From NCBI GenBank assembly GCA_018066965.1, contig JAGPVP010000005.1, positions 1 to 64,000 on the forward strand: a stretch of 64,000 bases of DNA, in the 5' to 3' direction. Source of the stretch: Zhongshania sp. (GTDB lineage: Bacteria; Pseudomonadota; Gammaproteobacteria; Pseudomonadales; Spongiibacteraceae). The notes below the pieces were generated by a model that made no database searches, was not told the origin of the DNA, and was given only the letters and a program-made list of their open reading frames with translations. The translations under genes and the position numbers were made by a program. Every line of letters begins with the position of its first letter. Positions within the stretch are counted from its first letter, which is position 1. Positions 53,512-63,356 of this stretch are shown here, piece after piece.

Positions 53512-54603
53512 CTATGTCGCTTTTTTGGCCGCAGCAGCACGGCAGCCATTAACCCACGGTGTCAGTATTTCTAATGCTGTTCTATCACTTGGGGGCAATT
53601 CTTCGCTGCATTCGGACACTGGCGTGACCCGCGAACCCCACTTAAGCACTACCGCACCCCAGGTCAAACCCGCGCCAAAGGCCGCCATCAATATCTTATC
53701 ACCGGGTTTAATGCGGCCTGTCTCTAAAGCTTCGCACAGGGCAATAGGCACCGTTGCGGCCGAGGTATTCCCGTATTTTTCAATGTTCACAATCACTTTT
53801 TCTGGCGGTGCTTTTAGGCGCTTAGCCAAAGTATCGATGATTCTTATATTCGCCTGATGCGGCACCAATAAATCAATTTGCTCAGGCTCTAAAGCGAGCT
53901 TTTCTAGCACACCCGTTATCGCCTGCCCCATGCCGCGAACTGCACGCTTAAAAATTTCCTGACCTTCAAAATTCACCTCAAAGAAACCGTCAGCGCCCGA
54001 AAAGCGCTCGCGCACCGTACCTGAATCCCGCGCCGTCAAAATATCTCGGGCTTCGCCGTCACAGCCAAGTTTTTCAGCGAGTAAACCGCACTCTTCATCG
54101 CAGGCTTCCAAAACCACGGCACCGGCGCCATCGCCAAACAATACCGAGACATCACGCTGGTTATAATCCAAAAAGTAGGGAATGCGGTCTGCGCCAATCA
54201 CCAGCACCTTTTTCATGGCGCCACTGCGAATCATGGCGGTGCCAACACTTAAGCCATAAACAAAGCCTGTGCAGGCCGCATTCAAATCAAATACCGCCGC
54301 ATTCACCGCGCCGATATTAGCCTGCACCGCCGATGCCGCATTGGGTATTAAGGTGTCTGGGCAGGCAGTAGCCAATATCACCATGCCTAGTTCAGCGGCA
54401 TCTAAGCCCGCCGCGGCCAAGGCGCGCTTAGCGGCTAAACTGGCTAATTCGGCGGTCGAAACATGGGAAATTCGGCGTTCTTTAATACCCGTTCGAGTAG
54501 AAATCCATTCATCAGAGGTATCTAAGAACGTTGCCAAGTCCTCATTGCTGAGCACTGATGGCGGCAAGCATTTCCCCCAACCGGTAATATTCGCGTATCG
54601 CAT
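53512..54603 (-). CDS. fabH: 3-oxoacyl-ACP synthase III (FabH)
   Basis: This 363-residue enzyme starts fatty acid synthesis by joining acetyl-CoA to malonyl-ACP. The catalytic Cys is C111 (DLNAACTGF), the His is in VPHQANIRI and the Asn in YGNTSAAT. It is longer than E. coli FabH (317) by a C-terminal extension of about 38 residues ending in AAAAKKAT. It stands alone, whereas fabH is usually in the fab cluster, so it might be a second copy or a relocated one. It is convergent with the CFA-like gene. Confidence 0.87.
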   Translation of the reverse strand: MRYANITGWGKCLPPSVLSNEDLATFLDTSDEWISTRTGIKERRISHVSTAELASLAAKRALAAAGLDAAELGMVILATACPDTLIPNAASAVQANIGAVNAAVFDLNAACTGFVYGLSVGTAMIRSGAMKKVLVIGADRIPYFLDYNQRDVSVLFGDGAGAVVLEACDEECGLLAEKLGCDGEARDILTARDSGTVRERFSGADGFFEVNFEGQEIFKRAVRGMGQAITGVLEKLALEPEQIDLLVPHQANIRIIDTLAKRLKAPPEKVIVNIEKYGNTSAATVPIALCEALETGRIKPGDKILMAAFGAGLTWGAVVLKWGSRVTPVSECSEELPPSDRTALEILTPWVNGCRAAAAKKAT

Positions 54604-54803
54604 GACGTGCTCTAAATTTGTTTTTATTAAGCGGCATTATGCCCAGCAATGTTAGCACTGTCACCCGAGCCAAGAAGCGGATACGGGCAAAATTTACATC
54701 AAAAGTACGTACAATCCCCTATGAAATAAGCGCCTTTTGAAGGCAAACGCAAGATTACAACATGCTAAGATAGTGACAATGCCAATAAGCAAGGTGCACT
54801 AGG

Positions 54804-55382
54804 ATGAAAACGAACAAGCGCTGGGGAAACGGAGCTAGAGTTGACGACCTCGATACCGGTAAAAAAATTCTGCTTAAATCTGCAGTTGATTGTTTCATTA
54901 CCAAAGGCATCAAATCCACCACCATCGAAGATGTTGCCAAAGTAGCTAACGTGACCCGACGTACGGTGTACCGCTATTTTAATGGTAAGTCTGACATTAT
55001 CGCCGCGCTGATAGATATCGAGCGTGAGCGCATGTTCATCAAAATTCATGATATTGCCAAGCTGTACGACAATAATTTCCCCTTAATGCTAGAAGAATGC
55101 ATTTGGTTTGCTGCTAGCTACAAGCCACCTGAAGCGGGCAAATTAGATTTAGTCTCAGGGGCAAACGCCTCAGAGGCCTCCCCGCATATCGACAACGAGG
55201 AATCCGACGAGTATTGGCGCGAACTGCTCAAAGAGCCCTTAGACGCCTACAACCTCCGCAATAATCGCAATGTGAATCTCGACGATTTGATCCAAATTGT
55301 GGGGCGTTTAGTGCTATCTTACCGCCAATTACCATCCACCAAAGAGCGCTTTAAAGCTAGTCTGCTTGCACTAGCGTTATAA
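54804..55382 (+). CDS. TetR family regulator of the acyl-CoA dehydrogenase pair
   Basis: This 192-residue regulator has HTH (KKILLKSAVDCFITKGIKST, IEDVAKVANVTRRTVYRYFNGK) and a TetR ligand domain. It lies 142 bases upstream of two acyl-CoA dehydrogenase genes on the same strand, so it is a likely local regulator responding to an acyl-CoA. The start ATG has an AGGTGCACTAGG context with a poor Shine-Dalgarno site. Confidence 0.87.
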   Translation: MKTNKRWGNGARVDDLDTGKKILLKSAVDCFITKGIKSTTIEDVAKVANVTRRTVYRYFNGKSDIIAALIDIERERMFIKIHDIAKLYDNNFPLMLEECIWFAASYKPPEAGKLDLVSGANASEASPHIDNEESDEYWRELLKEPLDAYNLRNNRNVNLDDLIQIVGRLVLSYRQLPSTKERFKASLLALAL

Positions 55383-55524
55383 GCCAGGCGGGCATTTCGC
55401 CCGCACTGGCCCCATCCGCTATTCTCTTGGTCAGTTTTGCCATTGTGCCTTATTCAGCGCACGCCTAAGCTTCAACGCATCGTCATTCCGCGCCAATTCA
55501 CGGTGCGATGCCTAGGAGCAAAGT

Positions 55525-56610
55525 ATGAATTTCGACTTTTCTGACGACCAGAAAACCATCCAGGAACAAGCCCGCGCCATGCTGACCAAAGAATGTGGCA
55601 GCGCCGTGGTACGCAAAACAATTGGAAGCAATCACGGTTTTGACGTCACGCTCTGGCAGCAAATTGTTGCCCTTGGCTGGCCAGCGACAACTATTGCAGA
55701 AGAACATGGTGGACTGGGCCTTAGCTATCTTGAACTGTGTGTTATCGCCACTGAGCTAGGCCGTTCTTTGGCGCCGGTTCCGTTTATCGCCTCGGTTTAT
55801 CTCGGTACAGAATTAATCAAAGCTGCTGCCTCAAGCCAGCAACAAGCGCAATGGTTGCCAGCCCTTGCCAGCGGCGATGTCATTAGCACTGTCGCCATCG
55901 GCACAGATATGACCACCTGTCGCGTCAATAACAAGCAATTAAGTGGCCGTAAAACCGCCGTATTACATGGCATGATCGCCAATCAAGCAATTGTGGTCGC
56001 CACAAATGAACACGACGAGTTAGGGCTGTATCTGCTTGAGCTAAGTCACAGCAGCGTAAAACGCAGCCCGCAAAATAGCCTAGACCCCAGCCTGCCCCGC
56101 GCCGAACTGGTTTTTAACAATACCCCCGCCATTGCTCTTGAGGGGGGGCTGCCTGCCGCCGAAGCAGTACAAACTGTGTTCGATCGCGCTGCCGTATTGC
56201 TAGCATTTGAACAAGTCGGTGGCTGCGAAGCTGCCATCGACATGGCCAAAGCCTACACCACCGACCGCTACGCCTTTGGTCGCCAAGTCGCCTCTTTCCA
56301 AGCGATTAAACACAAACTGGCGGATATGTTTGTGGCCAAAGAGCTGGCTAAATCCAATGCCTATTACGGCGCCTGGGCGCTGTCTGCCAATGCGCCAGAG
56401 CTTGCGCTAGCGGCTGCCACTGCAAGAGTTAGCGCCATCGACGCCTACTATTTATGTAGCAAAGAGAATATTCAGGCCCACGGTGGCATGGGCTTCACAT
56501 GGGAATTCGACTGCCACCTTTATTATCGCCGCGCACAGGCCCTATCGACACTGCTTGGCGGCAACCCCTACTGGAAAAGTCTGCTTGTCGACCGGCTTCT
56601 CGCCGCTTAA
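55525..56610 (+). CDS. Acyl-CoA dehydrogenase, small partner subunit
   Basis: This 361-residue acyl-CoA dehydrogenase is of the kind that works with a second, larger subunit. N-terminal domain MNFDFSDDQKTIQEQARAM; core EEHGGLGLSYLELCVIATELGRSLAPVPF; C-terminal HGGMGFTWEFDCHLYYRRAQ. It has no clear catalytic Glu in the usual YEGT position (LLGGNP is found there), which fits an accessory half of an alpha2beta2 enzyme as in mycobacterial FadE26-FadE27. A GGAG site precedes the ATG, and the second gene begins 28 bases after the stop. Confidence 0.88.
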   Translation: MNFDFSDDQKTIQEQARAMLTKECGSAVVRKTIGSNHGFDVTLWQQIVALGWPATTIAEEHGGLGLSYLELCVIATELGRSLAPVPFIASVYLGTELIKAAASSQQQAQWLPALASGDVISTVAIGTDMTTCRVNNKQLSGRKTAVLHGMIANQAIVVATNEHDELGLYLLELSHSSVKRSPQNSLDPSLPRAELVFNNTPAIALEGGLPAAEAVQTVFDRAAVLLAFEQVGGCEAAIDMAKAYTTDRYAFGRQVASFQAIKHKLADMFVAKELAKSNAYYGAWALSANAPELALAAATARVSAIDAYYLCSKENIQAHGGMGFTWEFDCHLYYRRAQALSTLLGGNPYWKSLLVDRLLAA

Positions 56611-56638
56611 GTCGCCACCGATATGCTGAGGAATAATC

Positions 56639-57865
56639 ATGGATTTTAAAGATTCACCCGAGCAGGCCACGTTTCGTGCAGAAATACGCAGTTGGCTACA
56701 AAGCAATGCCAGACCAAAATCGGCAACTGGCGGGCGCAAAGATCAATCAGAAGCCTATGAAGACGCAAAAACCTGGTACAAAAAAGTCGCCGATGCAGGC
56801 TATGCCTGCCTGAACTGGCCCAAGCAGTACGGCGGCGCCGGCCTCAGCGATATTCACAAAGTAATCTGGTCGCAAGAAGTCACAAACTACGACGAGCCCG
56901 ATGGCTATTTTGTGATTGGCATTGGCAACTGTGGCCCCGCCATTATGCATTTCGCCACCGAAGACCAGAAACAAAAGCTACTGCCCCCCATGGCTAGTGC
57001 AGAAACCGTGTGGTGCCAAATGTTCTCGGAACCGAGTGCCGGTTCAGACGTTGCCGGCCTGCGCACCACCGCGGTTGCCGACGGTGATAAGTGGATTATC
57101 AACGGCCAAAAAATTTGGACCTCGGGCGCCCAACACTCCGACTACGGCGTGATTTTGTGCCGCACCGACCCAACAATTTCTAAATACCGCGGCATGACCA
57201 TGTTCTTTATCGACATGAATCAAGCCGGCGTTGACGTTAAGCCCATTAAACAAATGGACGGTGGTTCGCACTTTAATGAAGTGTTCTTTAATAACGCCGT
57301 TATCCCCGATGCCTACCGACTCGGCGATGTTGGTGGCGGCTGGGGCGCGGCGCTGCTGGTATTAATGAATGAGCGCTTGGCCATTGCAGGCGTTCAGCCA
57401 GATGGCTTCCCTGAGTTTTTACAATTAGTGAAAAACCTGCACATCGATGGCGAGCCCATCAGCGCAAACCCCGCCGTACGCGAACGTCTTGCCGAGTGGT
57501 ATTACAAACATGCCGGCCTTAAGGCCTCTACTAACCGAATGCTAACTGCAGTTGCCAAAGGCGGTATGCCGGGGGCAGAAGCGGCGCTGGGCAAGCTAGT
57601 CGGCGCCGTTATGAACCAAGACATTGCCGATTACGCCATTCAGCTGATGGGCGATGCCGGCGTGATTTGCGAGCCAGACTTTGCCGAGCAACAGGCGCAC
57701 TTTCAAAAAACCGTGCTGTTTTCACCCGGCATACGGTTAGCCGGCGGCACCGACGAAGTGATGCGCAATGTGATTGCCGAACAGGTTCTTGGGCTTCCGC
57801 AGGAACCTCGCGCGGACAAAGGCCTCGCCTTTAACGAAATTCCCAGTGGCAACCAAAACCGCTAA
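56639..57865 (+). CDS. Acyl-CoA dehydrogenase, large partner subunit
   Basis: This 408-residue acyl-CoA dehydrogenase has WPKQYGGAGLS near residue 57, FSEPSAGSDVAGLRTTA and the FAD-contacting WIINGQKIWTSGAQHSDY. A C-terminal GIRLAGGTDEVMRNVIAEQVLGLP follows. It is the natural partner of the preceding small subunit. This family pattern suits large or branched acyl-CoA, for example steroid or terpenoid side chains, but the substrate is not defined by sequence. Ribosome site: GAGGA before the ATG. Confidence 0.9.
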   Translation: MDFKDSPEQATFRAEIRSWLQSNARPKSATGGRKDQSEAYEDAKTWYKKVADAGYACLNWPKQYGGAGLSDIHKVIWSQEVTNYDEPDGYFVIGIGNCGPAIMHFATEDQKQKLLPPMASAETVWCQMFSEPSAGSDVAGLRTTAVADGDKWIINGQKIWTSGAQHSDYGVILCRTDPTISKYRGMTMFFIDMNQAGVDVKPIKQMDGGSHFNEVFFNNAVIPDAYRLGDVGGGWGAALLVLMNERLAIAGVQPDGFPEFLQLVKNLHIDGEPISANPAVRERLAEWYYKHAGLKASTNRMLTAVAKGGMPGAEAALGKLVGAVMNQDIADYAIQLMGDAGVICEPDFAEQQAHFQKTVLFSPGIRLAGGTDEVMRNVIAEQVLGLPQEPRADKGLAFNEIPSGNQNR

Positions 57866-58069
57866 AATCTTAACGGTGGCAGCCGATTTTACTCAGAAAC
57901 ACCAAATCGACTGCCACTGTGACACAGCAAAACCCTACCCCGTTCACAGTTTAGACACACAGGTTCACTCAGTAAGGGGTTTTCCCTATACTTCACACAC
58001 CGCTCCATCAGTACCTTGGTCACTCGGTAAGCAGCTCTTACTGGTTAACAAGAGAACGAGGGCGTCAAA

Positions 58070-58249
58070 ATGAATGGTTCAGGTAAACAAGACAGCGTTA
58101 TTTTTCAAGAAATACGTCGCAATTTAAACGCGATAAGCCAATTCGGCAGCAACCGAGCCGAGTGGTGGTTAAACGTAAATTACGCTGAAGTCATCGAAAT
58201 GCGCGATGCGGTCAGCACCAAATTCAAACCGGCACGGGTCGCCAACTAA
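58070..58249 (+). CDS. Small hydrophilic protein, 59 residues
   Basis: ATG 58070 has a GAGGG site nine bases before and gives a 59-residue product. It has a helical, charged segment (VIFQEIRRNLNAISQFG) and a WW pair (RAEWWLNVNYAEVIEMRD). It is not a membrane or secreted protein. I do not recognise the family. It lies 204 bases after the dehydrogenase and 27 bases before the nucleotidase gene on the same strand, so it may be the first gene of the yrfG-hslR unit. Confidence rests on the ribosome site and compact packing. Confidence 0.6.
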   Translation: MNGSGKQDSVIFQEIRRNLNAISQFGSNRAEWWLNVNYAEVIEMRDAVSTKFKPARVAN

Positions 58250-58276
58250 ACCCTGTGCCATCAGCAATGGCACCTT

Positions 58277-58945
58277 ATGATTGACTGGCAAGCGATAGAT
58301 ACCGTCCTCCTAGATATGGATGGCACCCTGTTAGACCTGCACTACGATAATTTTTTCTGGACCCAACATTTACCCCTTCGCTATGCGGAAATTCACGGCG
58401 GCGACCTAAATCAAGTTACCGAGCAACTCATGAACCGCATTATGGCGGAGAAAGGCTCACTCAACTGGTACTGCTTAGATTACTGGTCAGATCAGCTCAA
58501 GGTAGACATTGTTGCTCTTAAGCGCGAAGTCGCTCACCTTATTGCGCCACACCCCAGCACCAAAGATTTTCTCGATGCGCTAAGCGCAAGTCACTGCGAG
58601 ACGTGGCTGGTAACCAATGCGCATCACGGCAGCTTAAATCTCAAACTTGAACACACCGATCTTGGGAAGCACATCAGTAAAATCATTAGCTCCCACGAAT
58701 TGGGTAAACCCAAAGAAGACCCCGAATTCTGGCGCCAATTGCAGCAACACTGGCATTTTGATCCAGATCGCACGCTTCTGATCGATGACACCGCCACGGT
58801 ATTAGACGCCGCCGCCGCCTTTGGTATTCGTCATTTACTAACACTGCGCCAACCAGACAGCAAACAGGCCGTACGGAACGCCCTTAGTTACCCAGCCGTG
58901 CTCAGCTTTGCTGAGATTTTGCCCATTACTCCAACCACTCGTTAA
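58277..58945 (+). CDS. yrfG: HAD-family GMP/IMP nucleotidase (YrfG-like)
   Basis: This 222-residue haloacid dehalogenase-like phosphatase has motif I DMDGTLLDL (Asp 12 and 14), a VTNAHHG motif II and a later LLIDDTATVLDAAAAFG motif. The length and its neighbour hslR are as for E. coli YrfG, which dephosphorylates GMP and IMP. It is 14 bases before hslR, probably in one transcript. An ATG with weak context (CACCTT) is used. Confidence 0.88.
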   Translation: MIDWQAIDTVLLDMDGTLLDLHYDNFFWTQHLPLRYAEIHGGDLNQVTEQLMNRIMAEKGSLNWYCLDYWSDQLKVDIVALKREVAHLIAPHPSTKDFLDALSASHCETWLVTNAHHGSLNLKLEHTDLGKHISKIISSHELGKPKEDPEFWRQLQQHWHFDPDRTLLIDDTATVLDAAAAFGIRHLLTLRQPDSKQAVRNALSYPAVLSFAEILPITPTTR

Positions 58946-58959
58946 CGCGTAACATTGAT

Positions 58960-59355
58960 ATGACGGAATCACCCACAAGCGGTATTCGCCTCGATAAATG
59001 GCTATGGGCCGCGCGTTTCTATAAAACCCGCAGCTTAGCGAAGCAGGCCATTGAGGGCGGCAAGGTTCAATACAATGGTGATCGCTGCAAGGTCAGCAAA
59101 GAAGTACAAGTTGGCGCTAAACTAAGTCTTCGAGTTGGCTTAGACACCAAGGTCGTCACCATCATCGCCTTATCTGATCAACGCCGAGGCGCACCCGAAG
59201 CAGCGCTACTTTACGAAGAAACAGCCGACAGCATTGCCCAGCGCGAACAGCAAGCCGCCGACCGCAAAGCCCTTGGTTCAGCCTTCGCCCACCCAGAGCG
59301 ACCCAACAAAAAACAACGCCGGCAAATTCACCGCTTTCAGCGCATTACAGAATAG
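58960..59355 (+). CDS. hslR: Ribosome-associated heat shock protein Hsp15
   Basis: This 131-residue S4-domain RNA-binding protein recycles 50S subunits carrying stalled nascent chains. The S4 motif (IRLDKWLWAARFYKTRSLAKQAIEGGKVQYNGDRCKVS) spans residues 9-48. The basic C-terminal tail (NKKQRRQIHRFQRITE) is family-typical. E. coli Hsp15 has 133 residues. The gene stands between yrfG and hslO as in many gammaproteobacteria. Confidence 0.95.
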   Translation: MTESPTSGIRLDKWLWAARFYKTRSLAKQAIEGGKVQYNGDRCKVSKEVQVGAKLSLRVGLDTKVVTIIALSDQRRGAPEAALLYEETADSIAQREQQAADRKALGSAFAHPERPNKKQRRQIHRFQRITE

Positions 59356-59370
59356 CGCCCACCACAGATA

Positions 59371-59405
59371 AATAGAGGCAGAACGGGTATAATTCCGCCT
59401 CTATT
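59371..59405 (+). other. Stem-loop between hslR and hslO
   Basis: AATAGAGGC (59371-59379) pairs with GCCTCTATT (59397-59405), with a 17-base loop, 16 bases after the hslR stop and just before hslO. It is not followed by a T run, so attenuation or a heat-responsive leader is possible. Confidence 0.4.
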
Positions 59406-59428
59406 TAGTGACGGAATTCCAGACGCCC

Positions 59429-60280
59429 ATGAGCGACACTATCAACCGCTTTATTTTTGACAATACCGATGTTCGTGGTGAGCACGTTCGTTTAGAAAAA
59501 AGCTATCGCGATATTCTCAGTATTCATCATTACCCGCCGGGCGTCGCCAATTTACTGGGCGAATTTATTGCTGCCGCCAGTCTATTAAGCGCAACCATAA
59601 AATTTGAGGGGTCTTTAATCCTTCAAGTGCGTGGCGACGGTGAAGTGCCGCTCATTATGGCGGAAGCAAATTCCGAACGAGAGCTGCGCGCTATTGCCCG
59701 CGACGCCAACGAAGCCATGAGCCTCGACTTCAAAACCCTGATTGGCAATGGCCAGCTCGCCATGACCATCGACCCCAAACACGGCAAACGCTACCAAGGT
59801 ATCGTGGGGCTAGATGGCGAAAGCTTGGCGCGCTGCTTAGAAGCTTATTTTGAACAGAGCGAGCAACTGTCTACCCGTATTTGGCTTAGCGCCGATGCCA
59901 ATAGCGCCGCTGGACTCATGTTACAAGAGCTTCCCAGCAAGACCCCAGACAAAGATCGCTGGCAACACCTCACCGCCATTGCCGACACCATTCAGAACGA
60001 CGAGCTGCTCACTCTCGACGCGGATGCCCTACTCTATCGACTCTACCACCAAGACGCCGTGCGCTTATTTGAGGCAAAGCCCCTTGTCGCCCGCTGCCAA
60101 TGCAGCAGCGAACGTGTTGAAAAAGCACTGCTGTCTATTGGCCAAGCAGAGCTAAACGATATTATTCAGGAGCGCGGCCAAGTAGAGACCAATTGTGAAT
60201 TCTGCAACCGCTTATACCAATTTAGTCCGTCTGATATCGCCGCGATGTTCGATGAAAGCACCCGTATTACGCGACATTAA
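59429..60280 (+). CDS. hslO: Redox-regulated chaperone Hsp33
   Basis: This 283-residue chaperone is activated by oxidation: its zinc is released and the linker unfolds. The four zinc cysteines near the end are in CQCS and CEFC. N-terminal motif FIFDNTDVRGEHVRLEKSYRDIL fits the family. I chose ATG 59429 (MSDTINRF) over GTG 59408 because homologues start near this RF[IL]F strand; the ribosome site is weak for both. The neighbouring hslR gene and the RpoE-ChrR pair elsewhere belong to stress responses. Confidence 0.94.
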   Translation: MSDTINRFIFDNTDVRGEHVRLEKSYRDILSIHHYPPGVANLLGEFIAAASLLSATIKFEGSLILQVRGDGEVPLIMAEANSERELRAIARDANEAMSLDFKTLIGNGQLAMTIDPKHGKRYQGIVGLDGESLARCLEAYFEQSEQLSTRIWLSADANSAAGLMLQELPSKTPDKDRWQHLTAIADTIQNDELLTLDADALLYRLYHQDAVRLFEAKPLVARCQCSSERVEKALLSIGQAELNDIIQERGQVETNCEFCNRLYQFSPSDIAAMFDESTRITRH

Positions 60281-60451
60281 TTCTGCAAAATTACCCAAAC
60301 GCAGATTTATGCTAGCAAACGTTAGCGCTGCTATGGGTTTTTTGTAATAATGGCGCCCCAAATTACCAGCCAATATGGGGGTTCTCCTTGCTCTCCGACC
60401 CCGCTGCTAGACCCAGGCTGCTCTCAGGATTACGTGACAGGAAAACAGAGA

Positions 60452-62002
60452 ATGAGTGCTGAAACGACGATTTACAGAGATTTAACCCCCGCGCAATTAA
60501 TTGAGCAGGCACTGAGCCGTGGCGAAGGCCAACTGGCGGACACCGGCGCACTGGTAGTCACTACCGGCAAACGCACCGGCCGTTCACCCGGCGACCGCTA
60601 TATCGTGCAAGAGCCCTCTACTTCAGATTCTATTGACTGGACCAGCGTAAACCGTCCCTTCGACGGCGCAAAATTTGACGCCCTGTGGGATCGCGTTCAA
60701 GACTACCTCGCAGACCACGACAGCTTTGTTTCCAACCTGCACGTTGGCGCCCACGAAGATCACTACATTCCCGTTGTTGTTAACACCCAGACTGCATGGC
60801 AGGGTCTGTTTGGCCGCAATATGTTTGTACGCCCAAGCAAATACAACCCTAAAGGCAAAGAAGAGTGGACTATCCTCAACTGCGCGGGCTTTGTTTGCGA
60901 ACCTGAGCGCGACGGCACCAACTCTGACGGCTGCGTTATTATCAACTTCGCACAGCGCAAAGTATTACTGGCCGGTATGCGTTACGCAGGCGAGATGAAA
61001 AAAGCGATGTTCTCTGTGCAGAACTTCCTGCTGCCAGAAAAAGACGTTATGCCAATGCACTGCTCGGCTAACGTTGATGAAGCGGGCCAAACCACTTTAT
61101 TCTTTGGTTTGTCTGGCACTGGCAAAACTACCCTGTCAGCTGACCCTAGCTGCTACTTGATCGGCGATGACGAACACGGCTGGGCGAAAGGCTCTGTTTT
61201 CAATATTGAAGGCGGCTGCTACGCAAAAACGATTAACCTAAGCCAGAAAAACGAACCCATCATTTGGGATGCCATCCGCTTTGGCTCTATTGTAGAAAAC
61301 GTAGTGATTGGCGAAAACAGCCGCCACGCTGACTACGACGATACCAGCCTGACCGAAAATGGCCGCTGCTGTTATCCGCTAGAAAATGTTGATAAGCGCG
61401 TTATTGAAAATGCCGCTGGTGAACCGAAGACCGTTATCTTCCTCACTTGCGACGTCTCTGGTGTTATTCCACCAATTTCGATTCTGTCTAAAGAAGCTGC
61501 AGCATTCCACTTCCTCAGTGGCTACACCGCACGCGTTGGCTCTACTGAGCTTGGTGCAGAAGCGGGTATTCACCCCACGTTCTCTACCTGCTTCGGCGCA
61601 CCGTTTATGCCACGCGCAGCTGGCGAATACGCAGAACTGTTAATGAAGCGTATTGACGACTTCGATTCACAAGTCTATCTGATCAACACTGGCTGGACTG
61701 GTGGCTCAGGTGCCTCTGGCGGCACTGGCTCACGCTTCCCGATTCCAGTAACCCGCGCAGTGGTTGCCGCTGCACAAAACGGTGTACTGATCGGCGCAGA
61801 AACCGAGACGCTAGAAGCACTGAACTTAACCATTCCTAAGTCAATTCCTGGCGTAGACGACAAGTACATCAACCCACGTAAAGCGTGGGGCGATGCTGAC
61901 GCTTACGACACCGAAGCCAGTAAACTTGCTAAGCTGTTCCAAGAAAACATTAAGAAGTTTGATGTTTCTGACGCCATTATCGCAGCCGGCCCTAAAGCCT
62001 AA
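60452..62002 (+). CDS. pckA: ATP-type phosphoenolpyruvate carboxykinase
   Basis: This 516-residue gluconeogenic enzyme makes phosphoenolpyruvate from oxaloacetate. The P-loop is [11 protein letters not shown], and other motifs are [22 protein letters not shown] and the metal-binding [12 protein letters not shown] segment. ATG 60452 fits the family's [12 protein letters not shown] start; an in-frame ATG at 60350 adds 34 unrelated residues. Growth on fatty acids or other non-sugar carbon (fadE, acyl-CoA dehydrogenases) needs this step. A terminator follows the stop after 21 bases. Confidence 0.97.
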   Translation: MSAETTIYRDLTPAQLIEQALSRGEGQLADTGALVVTTGKRTGRSPGDRYIVQEPSTSDSIDWTSVNRPFDGAKFDALWDRVQDYLADHDSFVSNLHVGAHEDHYIPVVVNTQTAWQGLFGRNMFVRPSKYNPKGKEEWTILNCAGFVCEPERDGTNSDGCVIINFAQRKVLLAGMRYAGEMKKAMFSVQNFLLPEKDVMPMHCSANVDEAGQTTLFFGLSGTGKTTLSADPSCYLIGDDEHGWAKGSVFNIEGGCYAKTINLSQKNEPIIWDAIRFGSIVENVVIGENSRHADYDDTSLTENGRCCYPLENVDKRVIENAAGEPKTVIFLTCDVSGVIPPISILSKEAAAFHFLSGYTARVGSTELGAEAGIHPTFSTCFGAPFMPRAAGEYAELLMKRIDDFDSQVYLINTGWTGGSGASGGTGSRFPIPVTRAVVAAAQNGVLIGAETETLEALNLTIPKSIPGVDDKYINPRKAWGDADAYDTEASKLAKLFQENIKKFDVSDAIIAAGPKA

Positions 62003-62023
62003 GCAAACCGATAGTGCTGAAGA

Positions 62024-62049
62024 GGGCAGCGCGTGGCTGCCCTTTTTTT
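62024..62049 (+). terminator. Terminator of pckA
   Basis: GGGCAGC (62024-62030) pairs with GCTGCCC (62036-62042), with a five-base loop and seven T residues after it. Confidence 0.92.
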
Positions 62050-62135
62050 CGTCTGAACAAAATACACTGCCCTTGCACTATACTGTCTGCAATTACTGTT
62101 TCAGCCCTTTGGCAAATTCCAAACTTAGGTAGCTC

Positions 62136-63335
62136 ATGTCCGTCATCAACACGCCTGAAGAGATCCAATACTTTCTTGATCAATACCAGCAGGCATTCAA
62201 TAACGGCATGCTTCAACGCCTAGTCTTGTCAAAATATCAGGGCAATGACAGCGAGCTAAAGCGCATAACCGTGCGGCCCGTGCTCATTAAAAACAACTTG
62301 CTACTGTCTTTTCTCTACGAATATCAAACCAATCACATCACCAAAAATCTCGGTCTCGACGAGTCTCTCGTACTGCTATCACAATGGCTGGGAGCGGACT
62401 TTAAAAACGCTCACCTCGTCAGCCAATCGGCAGAAATTCAGCTGCGCTTTAGCAAGAAAGGTAAGCCGCTGCTCAGTGAGCATCGCTCTGAAACCACTAA
62501 GGCGAAGCCCGAAGCCAATGCGCATTTGTCACACAACCGTGAGAAAAGCCGCTTCGTTAAGCAAGACCGTCCCTATTTAACGGTGCTAGGTGTCACCGAC
62601 GCCCAAGGCCAAATCATTCCGGCCATGTCCCGCAAATGGAAACAGATCAATAAGTTTATAGAGGTGCTATCAGGCGCGATCGAAAACACCGGCCTCACAA
62701 AGCAAGCAGAAATTCATATTGCCGACTTTGGCTCTGGCAAAGCCTATCTGACCTTTGCCGTCCACGACTATCTTAACGACAGCCTAGCCATTAAACCGCA
62801 AGTCACTGGTGTAGAGCTACGGCAGAACTTGGTCGATTTATGCAATCAAACGGCCACCAAACTAAACCTAAACGGCATCAAGTTTGAACAGGGGGATGTT
62901 CAGCATTTCGCCGCGCAAAATATCAATATCATGATTGCGCTACACGCCTGCGACACCGCCACCGACTACGCAATTAATATGGGGATTCGCAGCAAAGCCG
63001 ACATCATTATGTGCTCGCCATGCTGCCACAAACAGATTCGCCCCCAGCTGAAAAGCCCGTCAATACTCGCACCGCTATTACAACATGGCATTCATCTAGG
63101 GCAAGAAGCAGAAATGGTCACCGACGGCTTGCGCGCCTTGCTACTTGAAGCGAACGGTTACGACACCCAGGTTTTTGAGTTTATATCGCTGGAACATACC
63201 AATAAGAACAAAATGATTTTGGCTCAAAAGCGCCAGCAACCGCGTGATAACAGCGAAGTCTTAGCGCAAATCGCCGAGCTAAAACACTTTTATGGCATTA
63301 AAGAGCATTGCCTAGAGCAGCTGCTGCAAGCCTAG
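62136..63335 (+). CDS. SAM-dependent methyltransferase of the METTL25/RRNAD1-like (Methyltransf_32) type
   Basis: This 399-residue protein has a SAM motif (ADFGSGKAYLTFAVHDYL, about 196-213), ALHACDTATDYAI and the family's CSPCCHKQ box. The N-terminal third has little signature. Homologues are thought to methylate RNA or protein, but no bacterial substrate is established. It begins 133 bases after pckA with its own leader, so it is independently transcribed. It is convergent with the lipase at the edge. Start ATG 62136 has an AGGTAG context. Confidence 0.8.
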   Translation: MSVINTPEEIQYFLDQYQQAFNNGMLQRLVLSKYQGNDSELKRITVRPVLIKNNLLLSFLYEYQTNHITKNLGLDESLVLLSQWLGADFKNAHLVSQSAEIQLRFSKKGKPLLSEHRSETTKAKPEANAHLSHNREKSRFVKQDRPYLTVLGVTDAQGQIIPAMSRKWKQINKFIEVLSGAIENTGLTKQAEIHIADFGSGKAYLTFAVHDYLNDSLAIKPQVTGVELRQNLVDLCNQTATKLNLNGIKFEQGDVQHFAAQNINIMIALHACDTATDYAINMGIRSKADIIMCSPCCHKQIRPQLKSPSILAPLLQHGIHLGQEAEMVTDGLRALLLEANGYDTQVFEFISLEHTNKNKMILAQKRQQPRDNSEVLAQIAELKHFYGIKEHCLEQLLQA

Positions 63336-63356
63336 CCAATTAAGAACGACCGTGTT

